This document shows positions 1 to 8,706 of a stretch of DNA of 64,000 nucleotides, piece by piece. Made by a program: the position numbers and the translations under genes. Below the pieces are notes generated by a model. That model saw nothing but the letters and a program-made list of their open reading frames with translations, was not told the DNA's origin and did not search any database. Position 1 is the stretch's first letter; each line of letters opens with the position of its first letter. Source of the stretch: Pleurocapsa sp. FMAR1 (GTDB taxonomy: Bacteria > Cyanobacteriota > Cyanobacteriia > Cyanobacteriales > Xenococcaceae); NCBI RefSeq assembly GCF_963665995.1, contig NZ_OY762512.1, forward strand, positions 4,836,001 through 4,900,000, in the 5' to 3' direction.

Positions 1-50
1 CTCCCCGAATAGCTGTTAATTTGATTAACGCGATTACGCTACACATAGCC

Positions 51-503
51 TTATCGTTGTTCACTATAAAATTTTGAGGTGTTATTTTCGTTGATTGACC
101 AATCTTCGTTTTCACCACCAATTATTAGTTTGTCGATTTGCACAAATTCTCTACTAAGCTGATTCATGGCATTGATCAAAATGTCGACCGCGATTAAATC
201 ACTTGTGCCAAGATCGAACCAACATCGACCCCATACTCCTAAATATTCAATTTCTCCCATGTTGTGCATGGGCGACATCAGAGCATTATCTAAACTTTCT
301 TGGTCGTATTCCATATAGCTGATCTCTACACCCACATCCTGGACGAGCAAATTCTCAGCATTATAGCCTCCCAGCTTACCAAGATAAAACCAAGAATCAA
401 ATAGCTCTTCTATGTATTGTTGTTCCCTTCTCGAAGGCACTGTAGGAAACTCTAACCAAATCCATAAATCGAAAGGGTTGAATTCCCGAAATTGTATTTC
501 CAT
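51..503 (-). CDS. DUF3531-like conserved cyanobacterial protein
   Basis: A 150-residue soluble protein with no signal peptide or membrane segment. The N-terminal stretch MEIQFREFNPFDLWIWLEF and the following FYLGKLGGYNAENL segment resemble what I remember of the DUF3531 family of cyanobacteria and plants, whose function is unknown. The ATG at 503 places the conserved block at residue 1, so the start is probably right. The C-terminal 15 residues are polar and probably disordered. It is followed on the same strand by unrelated short genes, and no operon partner is apparent. The family name is from memory; the existence of the gene is more certain than the name. Confidence 0.7.
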   Translation of the reverse strand: MEIQFREFNPFDLWIWLEFPTVPSRREQQYIEELFDSWFYLGKLGGYNAENLLVQDVGVEISYMEYDQESLDNALMSPMHNMGEIEYLGVWGRCWFDLGTSDLIAVDILINAMNQLSREFVQIDKLIIGGENEDWSINENNTSKFYSEQR

Positions 504-575
504 GATTTTTAAGTAATAAAGAATTTTTTAGTAGAGTTGATTTGTTTCCATTTCCCAATTACTTTATATTTAACG

Positions 576-839
576 CTACATTTTTGTCCGAACCGTAAAA
601 GTATAGTCGCTACCTGCTTCAAGCTGGTAATCGCAACGCTCTAAAAATCTTTCCAAGGGTTCTCGAATCAAAGCTCTTCCCAAAGAAGGTTGAACAGATA
701 GCCGACGTTGACGAAATCGCCAGCGAAATTGCCATTCGTATTCAGCAGCTTTGACCTCTCCTTCAATTTTTCCCATCGGTAAAGATTGTTGAGTAATTCG
801 GACGTGAGCAATTGTTTCTGGTAAATAACTACAGTTCAC
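576..839 (-). CDS. DUF3146-like small conserved protein
   Basis: An 87-residue protein rich in Arg and Glu with no membrane segment. The segments LPETIAHVRITQQS, KIEGEVKAAEYEWQFRWRFR and QPSLGRALIREPLERFL match my recollection of the cyanobacterial DUF3146 family, of unknown function. The length is usual for that family. It lies 72 nt upstream of the DUF3531-like gene on the same strand, so the two could be co-transcribed, but nothing in sequence links their functions. The upstream spacer to 1073 holds no recognisable element. Confidence 0.6.
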   Translation of the reverse strand: MNCSYLPETIAHVRITQQSLPMGKIEGEVKAAEYEWQFRWRFRQRRLSVQPSLGRALIREPLERFLERCDYQLEAGSDYTFTVRTKM

Positions 840-1073
840 AGTTTCTGACGGGAGAATTCAATTAGTAGATAATTTTTATAATTAATATAGCGACTCTTTG
901 GTGAATAGGGTATAAATTTAGGCTTAATTAAGGTTACTTAGTGTTTACCGATACCAATTTTAATCGCTTTATTGATCGTTTATCCCTGCTAAAAATTAAA
1001 ATTAGTATAGCTTTCTTGAATTTAAAAACATTAAGCTTATCGAACCGAAATTAAAACTATTATAACAACGTGA

Positions 1074-1802
1074 TTATGAGTTAATAAGCCAATAAAATAG
1101 TATTATGAATAAAATAATTGCTTGGAAGAATAGCAATAAATAAAGTCTAAATTCTACCTTTCTGACATAGGCAAATAGCTGATTTTGTCTTTTTTTAGAG
1201 CTAAGTATTTTAAGCTCCATGTCCTGTTCAAAGTGTTGATTAATTTTTAATAATTTCGTTTCAACCAATTCATCCAACTGCTTATTAGTATCCTGCTTAA
1301 ATTTTTTGAAGGCAACAATTAACTTTTGCTCTAAAGATTTATCATTAGCATCAGCCGAATTGCTCATAGAAATAACAAGTTTTTCCATTAAACCTGGTCC
1401 AAGCTGAAAATAACCTTTACTAAGGCTACGAACTGCATTGGCTAATTCTTGAGCAGGAGTTCCTTTGACTAAATATCCTTTCGCGCCAGCTTCAATTGCT
1501 TGATTAATATGTTGTCGATCGTCGTGGCTACTAAGAATTAAAATTTTAGTCTGTATAAAGCGATCGCGAATGATTTGAATCGTAGTCAAACCATCCATAT
1601 CAGGCATTTCTAGGTCTACTATGGCTATATCAGGCTCTAGTATTTCAATTTGTTTTAAAGCTTCTGTTCCGTTTTCTGCATAGCCAATAATTTCTAGATC
1701 TGACTCTTGTTCTAAGTACATTTGTATAGTCTGACGAATTAGAGCTTGATCGTCAACTATTAAAATACGAACTGTAGTTAATTGAGTTTCAATAGTAGAC
1801 AT
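1074..1802 (-). CDS. Membrane-anchored response regulator (receiver, coiled coil, C-terminal TM)
   Basis: Residues 10-125 are a CheY/NarL-type receiver. The acidic pair D17-D18, phospho-acceptor D63 (IAIVDLEMPDMDG), S91/S92 and K113 (GYLVKGTP) are all present, so it should accept phosphate. NarL-type regulators normally continue into a LuxR helix-turn-helix. Here residues 145-215 are instead a charged, Lys/Glu/Gln-rich segment likely to be helical or coiled coil, and residues about 218-240 are one hydrophobic helix ending five residues or fewer from the C-terminus, a tail-anchor arrangement. No HTH is seen. A role in phosphorylation-dependent signalling at the membrane rather than DNA binding is my inference. 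No sensor kinase lies next to it. The downstream partner is unknown. Confidence 0.85.
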   Translation of the reverse strand: MSTIETQLTTVRILIVDDQALIRQTIQMYLEQESDLEIIGYAENGTEALKQIEILEPDIAIVDLEMPDMDGLTTIQIIRDRFIQTKILILSSHDDRQHINQAIEAGAKGYLVKGTPAQELANAVRSLSKGYFQLGPGLMEKLVISMSNSADANDKSLEQKLIVAFKKFKQDTNKQLDELVETKLLKINQHFEQDMELKILSSKKRQNQLFAYVRKVEFRLYLLLFFQAIILFIILFYWLINS

Positions 1803-2148
1803 AAAAAAATTAAAAGTAATTCAATTTTCAATCAATAGAAAAGCAAGCGGTTAGCAAAAATTTACCACGGTTATGCCACAATTTAACTTAAAAATACGAT
1901 AGTCTTTAAAGTTTTCGTGAGGATTGTGTATGAAGATAATTCGATTCCCAATCTAGATCGATTTTAATAGAAGTAAACTTTTAACAACTTTTTTTAAATA
2001 TATCCGCAGGATCGGCTGATTGAAGTTTGCGAGTGGCGATCGCTGCTGAAATTCCGCTTTTTTTGTTATCTGGTTCATGGCTATCAAGTTCGCATATGAC
2101 TAAACCGTTTAGTTTAGCTATTAAAATCACAACCAAGCTAGTATTTGA
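1803..2148. other. Spacer, no confident gene
   Basis: About 346 nt between the response regulator and the cupin gene. On the minus strand, the frame of the cupin gene stays open after its TGA stop for 54 further codons, to a TAA at 1981-1983 (a GTG at 2130-2128 would give 49 residues). I recognise no family in it and treat it as unproven. A HIP1 octamer lies near 2037. No terminator hairpin is obvious. Confidence 0.4.
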
Positions 2149-2484
2149 TCAATTCTCAAATTTGCCCATTTTTCCTAAACGTATCGTCATCAGTTCAACA
2201 TCGGTAATTGCTTTATGTTCTCCTTGGCGGGTATTGGCTGGTGTAATCCAAAATGTTCCCATACTATAGCGTTGTCCACTAGTTTCAATTTCTCCTTTTA
2301 AAACATAAACATATTCGTCACAAGGATGAGTATGAAACGGAATTATTGTACCTGCTTTCATCCGTAATCGATGAATTGAACCATGTTCTATAGGTTCAGC
2401 TAAAGGTAAAAATTGTGTTCCTGGAAACTGTTCTAAATCTTGCCACGGTTCATGGTTTGTCTGAATAAAAATTTGCGAAGTCAT
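2149..2484 (-). CDS. Cupin-domain protein
   Basis: A small single-domain cupin of 111 residues when started at the ATG at 2484. An in-frame start at 2526 would add 14 residues (MHLDYQIKASILFI) that are not cupin-like, so the shorter form is preferred. The cupin metal-site motif is visible as HRLRMKAGTIIPFHTHPCDEYVYVLKGE, given here in two parts: HTHPCDE supplies two His and one Glu, and a second conserved block follows at GTFWITPANTRQGEHKA. Small cupins bind a metal or a small ligand, and the substrate cannot be read from sequence. It is divergent from a TetR-family gene with 111 nt between starts, suggesting that the regulator controls it. Confidence 0.8.
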   Translation of the reverse strand: MTSQIFIQTNHEPWQDLEQFPGTQFLPLAEPIEHGSIHRLRMKAGTIIPFHTHPCDEYVYVLKGEIETSGQRYSMGTFWITPANTRQGEHKAITDVELMTIRLGKMGKFEN

Positions 2485-2529
2485 AATAAATAAAATAGAT
2501 GCTTTGATTTGATAGTCTAAATGCAAAAA

Positions 2530-2542
2530 TGAATAATATTCA
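2530..2542. promoter_or_regulatory. Possible TetR operator
   Basis: The inverted repeat TGAATA-A-TATTCA lies in the 111-nt spacer between the divergent cupin and TetR genes. TetR-family proteins usually bind short palindromes in such spacers and repress both themselves and the neighbouring gene. The site is AT-rich and short, so a chance palindrome is possible. Confidence 0.3.
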
Positions 2543-2595
2543 CTCGTTTAGCATATCATCGAAAAAGCTATTCTTGCCAAATCTAAATTTAAGCT

Positions 2596-3201
2596 ATGAA
2601 CAAAACTCAACCTAGATATAATGTGGCGCAAAGATATGCTGCTTTATTAAATGCGGGAGAAATATTATTTTGTCAGGGATACGATCAAGCACAGCCAAAG
2701 CTGATCGCCGAAAAAGCAAATGTATCTGTCGGTTTGTTTTATCGACATTTTAAAAATAAAAGAGAAATGCTGACTGAAATTATGGTGAAGCATTTAGACA
2801 AGCTGCATCGGCAAATTGCTGAAGCATTAGAACAAAACCTAGAGGTAGAAGCAGCACTACATCTGGTTCTGCTACAGACTCTGCGCTATTTCCATCAGCA
2901 TCAGCAGATTATCAAACTTTTTTTCCTGCAAATTGGCTACGGAGATTTTGCCGCCACTACCAAACTTAGTCAGGCTAGACAAACTTACCGTAGTTTTTTA
3001 AGCAACATTATTCAAGCAGGAATTGAAGAAAAGATTTTTTTGGATTCTGAATTACTCGATCTTGAATTGGCTATAAATAGTATTATCGGCACAATTAACT
3101 GGTCTATTTATGATTCTTTGGTAGTTAAAAATAAACCTTTAGAACCTGAACTATTTATCAAGAAGCTGTTACCCCATGTACTTAGAAGTCTACAAAGATA
3201 A
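2596..3201 (+). CDS. TetR/AcrR-family transcriptional regulator
   Basis: A 201-residue protein of normal length for TetR regulators. The N-terminal HTH is clear: RYAALLNAGEILFCQGYDQ, then PKLIAEKANVSVGLFYRHFKN, the second containing the recognition helix (VSVGLFYRHF). The remaining helical domain (residues 60-201) would bind an unidentified ligand and mediate dimerisation. It diverges from a cupin gene, and a VanZ-like gene starts 15 nt after its stop on the same strand, so it may be first in a two-gene unit. Likely targets are its own promoter and the cupin gene. Confidence 0.9.
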   Translation: MNKTQPRYNVAQRYAALLNAGEILFCQGYDQAQPKLIAEKANVSVGLFYRHFKNKREMLTEIMVKHLDKLHRQIAEALEQNLEVEAALHLVLLQTLRYFHQHQQIIKLFFLQIGYGDFAATTKLSQARQTYRSFLSNIIQAGIEEKIFLDSELLDLELAINSIIGTINWSIYDSLVVKNKPLEPELFIKKLLPHVLRSLQR

Positions 3202-3216
3202 GATCTTTTAAATAAA

Positions 3217-4608
3217 ATGAATTATATTTTTGGCTATAAAAGTTGGAGCTACCTGTTATTAGTTGCTAGCCTATTTTGTATATTTATCGCTACTATATCT
3301 CCCTTCGAGTTTATTACTCCAGAGGGGTTTTCTATAAATTATATTGTTGAAAAATTTAATTTTGGCAGCAGTCTCAAAGACTATTGGCAAAATATTCTGT
3401 TATTTATTCCTCTAGGAATTAGCTTATTTATAATTACTGCTAACAAGCACCGCAATATCTGGTTGATTTTGATTATTTGCTGTTTAGTTAGTGCCGTAAT
3501 ATCTACTGCGGTAGAGTTTACTCAGCTATTTCTCCCCACGCGTGTATCTAACCTAACTGATATTATTTTTAATACCTGTGGTGGATGTGTGGGTGGAATT
3601 TTATACCTTTGGCGTAAGAATATTATTCAGTTTTTGGCTGGTATTCTAACTGGTAATCGTCATAAGCTTAGTTTAAAGTCTTTACTTACGGCGATCGCAA
3701 TTTATTGTTTCATTGTTATTTTAGGAATCGGGATATTATTAAACAGTATTAATTTATCAAATTGGGATGATGATTATTATTTAGCAATTGGAAATGAGGT
3801 TACAGGCGATCGCCCTTGGCATGGCTATATAAATAGTTTATATATTTGCGATCGCGCTTTAAATCAGTCAGAAGTAATTCAGGCTTTTGAAGATAATAAT
3901 TTTCTACCTCAACTGTCTGGTTTAATCGCATCTTTTGTATTTACAGATCTGCAAAAATCTTATCAAGATAAAAGTCAAAATATCCCAGACTTAAAATTAT
4001 CTAAATCTCTTCAAGCTAAAACAAAAGAAAATGAAAATAAGGAAATCAAAGATAATAGAGTATATCAATACTTGGGAATCTTATTAAATAAGAATCAGTG
4101 GTTAAAAACAAGAGACCGTGCAGTTTTCTTAAACAAAAAACTAAAGCAAACTAATGAATTTAGTTTTTTCCTGACGATTGCCTCTAGAGATTTTCAGCAA
4201 AATGGACCAGCTAGGATTATTTCTATAGCCGATGGCATAGTTGCTCAAAATATTATAATTGGTCAATCAGAAAAAAACTTAAGCTTACGTTTGCGAACAC
4301 CGACAACAGGAAGCAGCGCGAATCAGCCTGAGTTTTTAGTTCCCAATGTTTTTGATAATTATGGTTTTCATCAAATATTGGTTACTTTTGCTCAAAAGAA
4401 ACTATCTGTTTACATTGATTATCCTAAAAATTTATACTCTTTCAAATTTGATGTTTATAATAGTTCCTTGAGCTATTTACCCTGGGGTAAACTAGGATGG
4501 ATTGTTAATTTGGCAGAATTTAATGATTTAAAATATAAGCTGGGTTTTTGTATAGTTGTCTTTTCACCCTTAGCCATTTTAATTTATTATTTGATATCTA
4601 AAATTTAA
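3217..4608 (+). CDS. VanZ-like membrane protein with LamG/concanavalin-like domain
   Basis: The N-terminal third (about residues 1-170) has at least four membrane helices and VanZ-like motifs. These include SPFEFITPEGF after the first helix, WQNILLFIPLGISLFI and STAVEFTQLFLPTRVSNLTDIIFNTCGG, here quoted in parts. Residues about 175-435 carry segments typical of laminin-G/concanavalin-like lectin domains (IGNEVTGDRPWHGYINSLYI and FHQILVTFAQKKLSVYIDY), followed by a last membrane helix at the C-terminus. VanZ proteins are linked to glycopeptide tolerance in Gram-positive bacteria; here an envelope role is only inferred. The LamG part would face the periplasm. It begins 15 nt after the TetR gene. 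Confidence 0.75.
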   Translation: MNYIFGYKSWSYLLLVASLFCIFIATISPFEFITPEGFSINYIVEKFNFGSSLKDYWQNILLFIPLGISLFIITANKHRNIWLILIICCLVSAVISTAVEFTQLFLPTRVSNLTDIIFNTCGGCVGGILYLWRKNIIQFLAGILTGNRHKLSLKSLLTAIAIYCFIVILGIGILLNSINLSNWDDDYYLAIGNEVTGDRPWHGYINSLYICDRALNQSEVIQAFEDNNFLPQLSGLIASFVFTDLQKSYQDKSQNIPDLKLSKSLQAKTKENENKEIKDNRVYQYLGILLNKNQWLKTRDRAVFLNKKLKQTNEFSFFLTIASRDFQQNGPARIISIADGIVAQNIIIGQSEKNLSLRLRTPTTGSSANQPEFLVPNVFDNYGFHQILVTFAQKKLSVYIDYPKNLYSFKFDVYNSSLSYLPWGKLGWIVNLAEFNDLKYKLGFCIVVFSPLAILIYYLISKI

Positions 4609-4850
4609 CTTAGTTTAGGGAAATAATTTTTTATAAGTAGCATATTTACTAACATTTTTAATATTTCGAGTTTTACACTATTTGGCATTTTCTCAAGATT
4701 TCAGATAACGAAATATTACTAAGTGTAAAAAAATACGGGTTTTTCAACACATCTTGGCAGATTGTAGGTACAACCATTAGTGTTCCCGATAGTGTGACTG
4801 TCAACTAGTATAAAAATACTATCTATCTTACCAAGTCGAAACTGTAGTTC

Positions 4851-7800
4851 ATGGTTCACATAAAGCGCATCGAACTGTCTCACTTTAAATCTTTTGGTGG
4901 TATAACCAAAGTACCCATCTTACCTGGTTTCACGGTAGTCTCTGGACCAAATGGTTCAGGAAAGTCCAATATTTTAGATGCGCTGCTATTTTGCTTGGGT
5001 TTAGCTAGTTCTAAGGGTATGCGTGCCGATCGCCTGCCCGATTTAGTTAATAATAAACACATTGGTAGTGGCAAAGCAGCAGAAGCAATTGTTTCTGTAA
5101 CCTTTGACTTGACTGATTTAGGTGACTTAGAAGATGTGGTGACAACGGTAACCGATGCTCATGATTTGATACCTATTGACTCTTCACAAGATTTAGCAGC
5201 AATAGGAAATAGTGATAAGAATATTGGTAACGGTAATGGTCATGTAGAAGAGTCAGAACAAGCAGTCACTACAGTAGATGAAGACGATAAAAAAATTGTC
5301 GCGATCGCCAACGGAAATAGTTTAGAGTGGAAGGTAACCCGCAGGCTAAGAGTGGCAAAAAAAGGTAACTACACTTCAACGTTTTATGTCAACGGCGAAG
5401 TTGCCACCGCCACAGACGTTCATGAACAGCTACAAAAACTAAGAGTATACCCCGAAGGTTATAACGTGGTGTTGCAGGGTGACGTTACCAGCATCATTAC
5501 GATGAACTCTAAAGAAAGACGAGAAATTATTGATGAGTTGGCGGGTGTAGCAGCTTTTGATCGCAAGATTCAGCAGACACGGAAAACCCTTGATAAAGTA
5601 CAGGAGAGGGAAGAAAAGTGTCATATAATTGCTCAAGAATTGATTGCCAACCGCGATCGCCTGGCAGCAGATCGGGTAAAAGCGGAAAAGTACCGTAAGC
5701 TTAAAGAAAAAGTACAGGAAAAGAAAAACCAAGAAAAAGTTTTAGTCTGGCGATCGCTTAACCAACAGCAAGCAGAATTACAAGAAAAGTTGACGGCAGG
5801 GGAAACTGAGAAGGTACAGTTAACTGAGAGTATTGCCAAGCTAAATATCGAGGTAAAGGAATACAGCGAAAAGCTAGAAGTTCTTAATGCCCAGGTAAAA
5901 GCCTTGGGTGAGGATGAACAGCTATCGGTAGCATCAGATCTGGCCACTCAAAAAGCCAAGCAGCATCAGCTAAAGCAAAAGCAAGAAGAGTTAATTAATA
6001 CCAGCCAGCAAAAAAGATTGATGTTGGTGCAAACGCAACAAAACTTAGAACAATATCAGCAGGAAATTAAACGGCTTGAACAAGAAAAAAACCAGCTAGA
6101 AAGTGAAACTATTCCTCATCTAACTCAAGAGGCTGTAGCAGCCAGAGAAATAGTTACCCAGAGTAAAGAAGATGCCAATGCGATCGCCGAAGCCTCCGAA
6201 GCTTGGGTACAGGAACAAGCTACTATTACCCGTCAAGCATCAGCTATTCAAGATGTTCTTAATCCTCAACGTACTGAACAAGCTAGAATTAGCGAGAGAT
6301 TTAACCAGTTAGATAGCACTATCACTGAGCAAGCTGAGTCTTTAGAGGCGGTTGAAGCAGAATTAAAAGACAAACAAACAGAATATAATTCCCTATCTAG
6401 TCAGGTAACAAAAGAACAAGGTCATGTACAGATAATTGCCCAACAGCTAGCAGAAGCGGAAAGCGATCGCGCTTTGCAACAAGAAACCCAACAGCGTCTT
6501 TTAATCGAGCAACGAGAGAAACAACGGGAATTAGATAAGCTAGAAGCTACCACTCAAGCACAACAAGAAGTCCAGGGTACTTATGCTAGCAAGATCATTT
6601 TAAACTCCAACCTAACAGGGGTAGAAGGACTAGTTGTGCAGCTAGGACAGGTAGAACAGCGTTACCGCTTGGCGTTAGAAACCGCAGCAGGAGGAAGATT
6701 AGGCTTTATCGTCGTCGAAAGCGATCGCGTTGCTGCACAGGGTATTGAGCTATTAAAAAGAGAAAGGGGAGGCAGAGCAACATTTTTACCCTTAAATAAA
6801 ATTCAAGCACCGCGGTTAGGAAACATTGCCACCATGCGTTTTGGTCGAGGTTTTGTTGATTTAGCGATTAATTTAGTTAATTGTGACTCTCGCTATGACG
6901 AAATCTTTGCCTATGTGTTTGGCGGTACTATTGTCTTTGATACCCTTGATAATGCCCGTTCTCAATTGGGTAAACATCGCATTGTTACCTTAGAAGGAGA
7001 AATTTTAGAAGTCAGTGGGGCTATGACTGGAGGAAGTAAATCTAGTCGTTCTAGTTTGCATTTTGGTGGTGCTGCAAACCGTGAATCAGGACAAGTAGAA
7101 GCATTAAAAGAGCGTTTGGCAGAAATAGACCACATCTTATCTAGCTATGACCAAAGAATAGCAAATCAGATTGCACAAATCAAGGATTTAGTAGAAGAAT
7201 TAACCGAGGCAAGACAGCTAGGTAGAGATAAAAAAATGCTCTCTGAACAGCTAGAGAAAGAAATTAAGCGTCTTACTGGTCAAAAAGAATTATTAATTAA
7301 TCAGCTAAACAATAATCGCCAGGAAAGAACAACAATTCAAACTCGCCTGAAAATATTAAACGCATCTATACCCGAACAGGAAACCAAATTACAAGGCTTA
7401 CAACAACAGCTACAAGACCTAGAAGAATCTCACTCCCAAAGTGAATGGCAACAGGTACAGGCAATAATTAACAGTCAAGAAGAACAGCTACAGCTACATG
7501 AAAGAAACTTAAGACAGGCAGAAACGCAACTATTAGATTTAAGCAACAAATATCAACGCCTGAGTGAAAAAATCTCTGAAGCAGAACAATACAATGAACA
7601 ATTAAACAATGAACAATTAACAATTAGCAATCAACAATTAACAATTAACAATCAGCTAATAGAAATAGAAGTAAAAATAACTGAAACCGAAACACAATTA
7701 GAACAACTAACAGCAAAAGTAGGAGAAACAAAAGAAGAACGCGATCGCAGCGAAAATAATCTTAAAGAGTCGCGCGATCGCCATCAAAAACAAGTCTGGC

Positions 7801-8621
7801 AATTAGAAAAACTCGCGATATCTCAGCAAGAAAGGCAAGCCAGCCTACAAACTCTCCAGCAACAAATAGCCGAACAAGAGTTAGAACTGCCCGATCCTAT
7901 TCCTGAAATTTCACAGTTGGTAAATGAAGACGGTACTGAAGCAGGAGAATTAATTACCTTTGCCAATCTGCACGAACACGTAGAACAACTTCAAAAACAA
8001 ATTCGTAACGGAGAAAAACGACTTGAGGCAATGGAACCCGTCAATATGTTAGCGTTAGAAGAATACGAAAAAACCGAAGCCAGATTACAAGAACTTTCCC
8101 ATAAGTTAGATACTATTGAAGCGGAAAGAACAGAATTATTGCTAAGAGTCGAGAAATTTACTACCCTACGTTTACGAGCATTCAAAGAGTCTTATGATGC
8201 GGTAAACGAAAACTTTCAAAAGATATATGCTGAACTTTCTGATGGTGATGGACATCTACAGTTAGAAGACGAAGCAGATCCTTTTAATGGTGGTTTAAAT
8301 CTAGTTGCTCACCCCAAAGGTAAGGCGGTACAAAAACTAAGTTCCATGTCTGGAGGCGAGAAATCTTTAACCGCATTAGGCTTTATCTTTTCCCTACAAA
8401 AATATCGCCCTTCCCCCTTCTATGCCTTTGATGAGGTAGATATGTTCCTCGATGGTGCAAATGTCGAAAAACTATCCCGCATGGTCAAAAAACAAGCACG
8501 CTTAGCACAGTTTATCGTTGTAAGTCTGCGTCGTCCGATGATTGAGGCTTCTGAAAGAACTATCGGCGTGACTCAAGCCAGAGGCGCACATACACAAGTA
8601 TTAGGAATTAAAATGAAGTAG
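4851..8621 (+). CDS. smc: Chromosome segregation protein SMC
   Basis: A 1256-residue structural-maintenance-of-chromosomes ATPase. The Walker A GPNGSGKS is at residues 32-39. A long coiled coil follows, interrupted by a hinge at about 575-720 (GVEGLVVQLGQVEQRYR to GGRATFLPLN and GEILEVSGAMTGGS). The coil then returns to the ABC signature LSSMSGGEKSL and Walker B FYAFDEVDMFLDG. SMC dimers bind ScpA/ScpB and organise newly replicated DNA near the origin. It is longer than the roughly 1190 residues usual for bacteria because of an acidic insertion at about 104-155 and an AT-rich repeat inside the second coil (nt 7586-7655). No scpA or scpB lies nearby. Confidence 0.97.
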   Translation: MVHIKRIELSHFKSFGGITKVPILPGFTVVSGPNGSGKSNILDALLFCLGLASSKGMRADRLPDLVNNKHIGSGKAAEAIVSVTFDLTDLGDLEDVVTTVTDAHDLIPIDSSQDLAAIGNSDKNIGNGNGHVEESEQAVTTVDEDDKKIVAIANGNSLEWKVTRRLRVAKKGNYTSTFYVNGEVATATDVHEQLQKLRVYPEGYNVVLQGDVTSIITMNSKERREIIDELAGVAAFDRKIQQTRKTLDKVQEREEKCHIIAQELIANRDRLAADRVKAEKYRKLKEKVQEKKNQEKVLVWRSLNQQQAELQEKLTAGETEKVQLTESIAKLNIEVKEYSEKLEVLNAQVKALGEDEQLSVASDLATQKAKQHQLKQKQEELINTSQQKRLMLVQTQQNLEQYQQEIKRLEQEKNQLESETIPHLTQEAVAAREIVTQSKEDANAIAEASEAWVQEQATITRQASAIQDVLNPQRTEQARISERFNQLDSTITEQAESLEAVEAELKDKQTEYNSLSSQVTKEQGHVQIIAQQLAEAESDRALQQETQQRLLIEQREKQRELDKLEATTQAQQEVQGTYASKIILNSNLTGVEGLVVQLGQVEQRYRLALETAAGGRLGFIVVESDRVAAQGIELLKRERGGRATFLPLNKIQAPRLGNIATMRFGRGFVDLAINLVNCDSRYDEIFAYVFGGTIVFDTLDNARSQLGKHRIVTLEGEILEVSGAMTGGSKSSRSSLHFGGAANRESGQVEALKERLAEIDHILSSYDQRIANQIAQIKDLVEELTEARQLGRDKKMLSEQLEKEIKRLTGQKELLINQLNNNRQERTTIQTRLKILNASIPEQETKLQGLQQQLQDLEESHSQSEWQQVQAIINSQEEQLQLHERNLRQAETQLLDLSNKYQRLSEKISEAEQYNEQLNNEQLTISNQQLTINNQLIEIEVKITETETQLEQLTAKVGETKEERDRSENNLKESRDRHQKQVWQLEKLAISQQERQASLQTLQQQIAEQELELPDPIPEISQLVNEDGTEAGELITFANLHEHVEQLQKQIRNGEKRLEAMEPVNMLALEEYEKTEARLQELSHKLDTIEAERTELLLRVEKFTTLRLRAFKESYDAVNENFQKIYAELSDGDGHLQLEDEADPFNGGLNLVAHPKGKAVQKLSSMSGGEKSLTALGFIFSLQKYRPSPFYAFDEVDMFLDGANVEKLSRMVKKQARLAQFIVVSLRRPMIEASERTIGVTQARGAHTQVLGIKMK
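7586..7655. repeat. In-frame AT-rich tandem repeat inside smc
   Basis: About 70 nt made of imperfect copies of CAATTAACAAT and CAATGAACAATTAA. They encode a Gln/Asn/Thr-rich stretch (NEQLNNEQLTISNQQ and onward) in the second coiled-coil arm. Similar runs occur between genes in many cyanobacteria. The unit keeps frame and supplies heptad-compatible residues, so it is probably tolerated by the coil. Confidence 0.7.
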
Positions 8622-8706
8622 TTTTTAGTTTCGCGCACCAGACGCACCAGACGCAAAAGTAGAAGATAGGCAATAGGATTTTGAAATGAACAATTTTAAA
8701 TTAAAC

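Noticed and set aside
2027-2269. Plus-strand open frame across the 3' end of the cupin gene
   Set aside because: It overlaps the cupin coding sequence antisense and has no family-like sequence.
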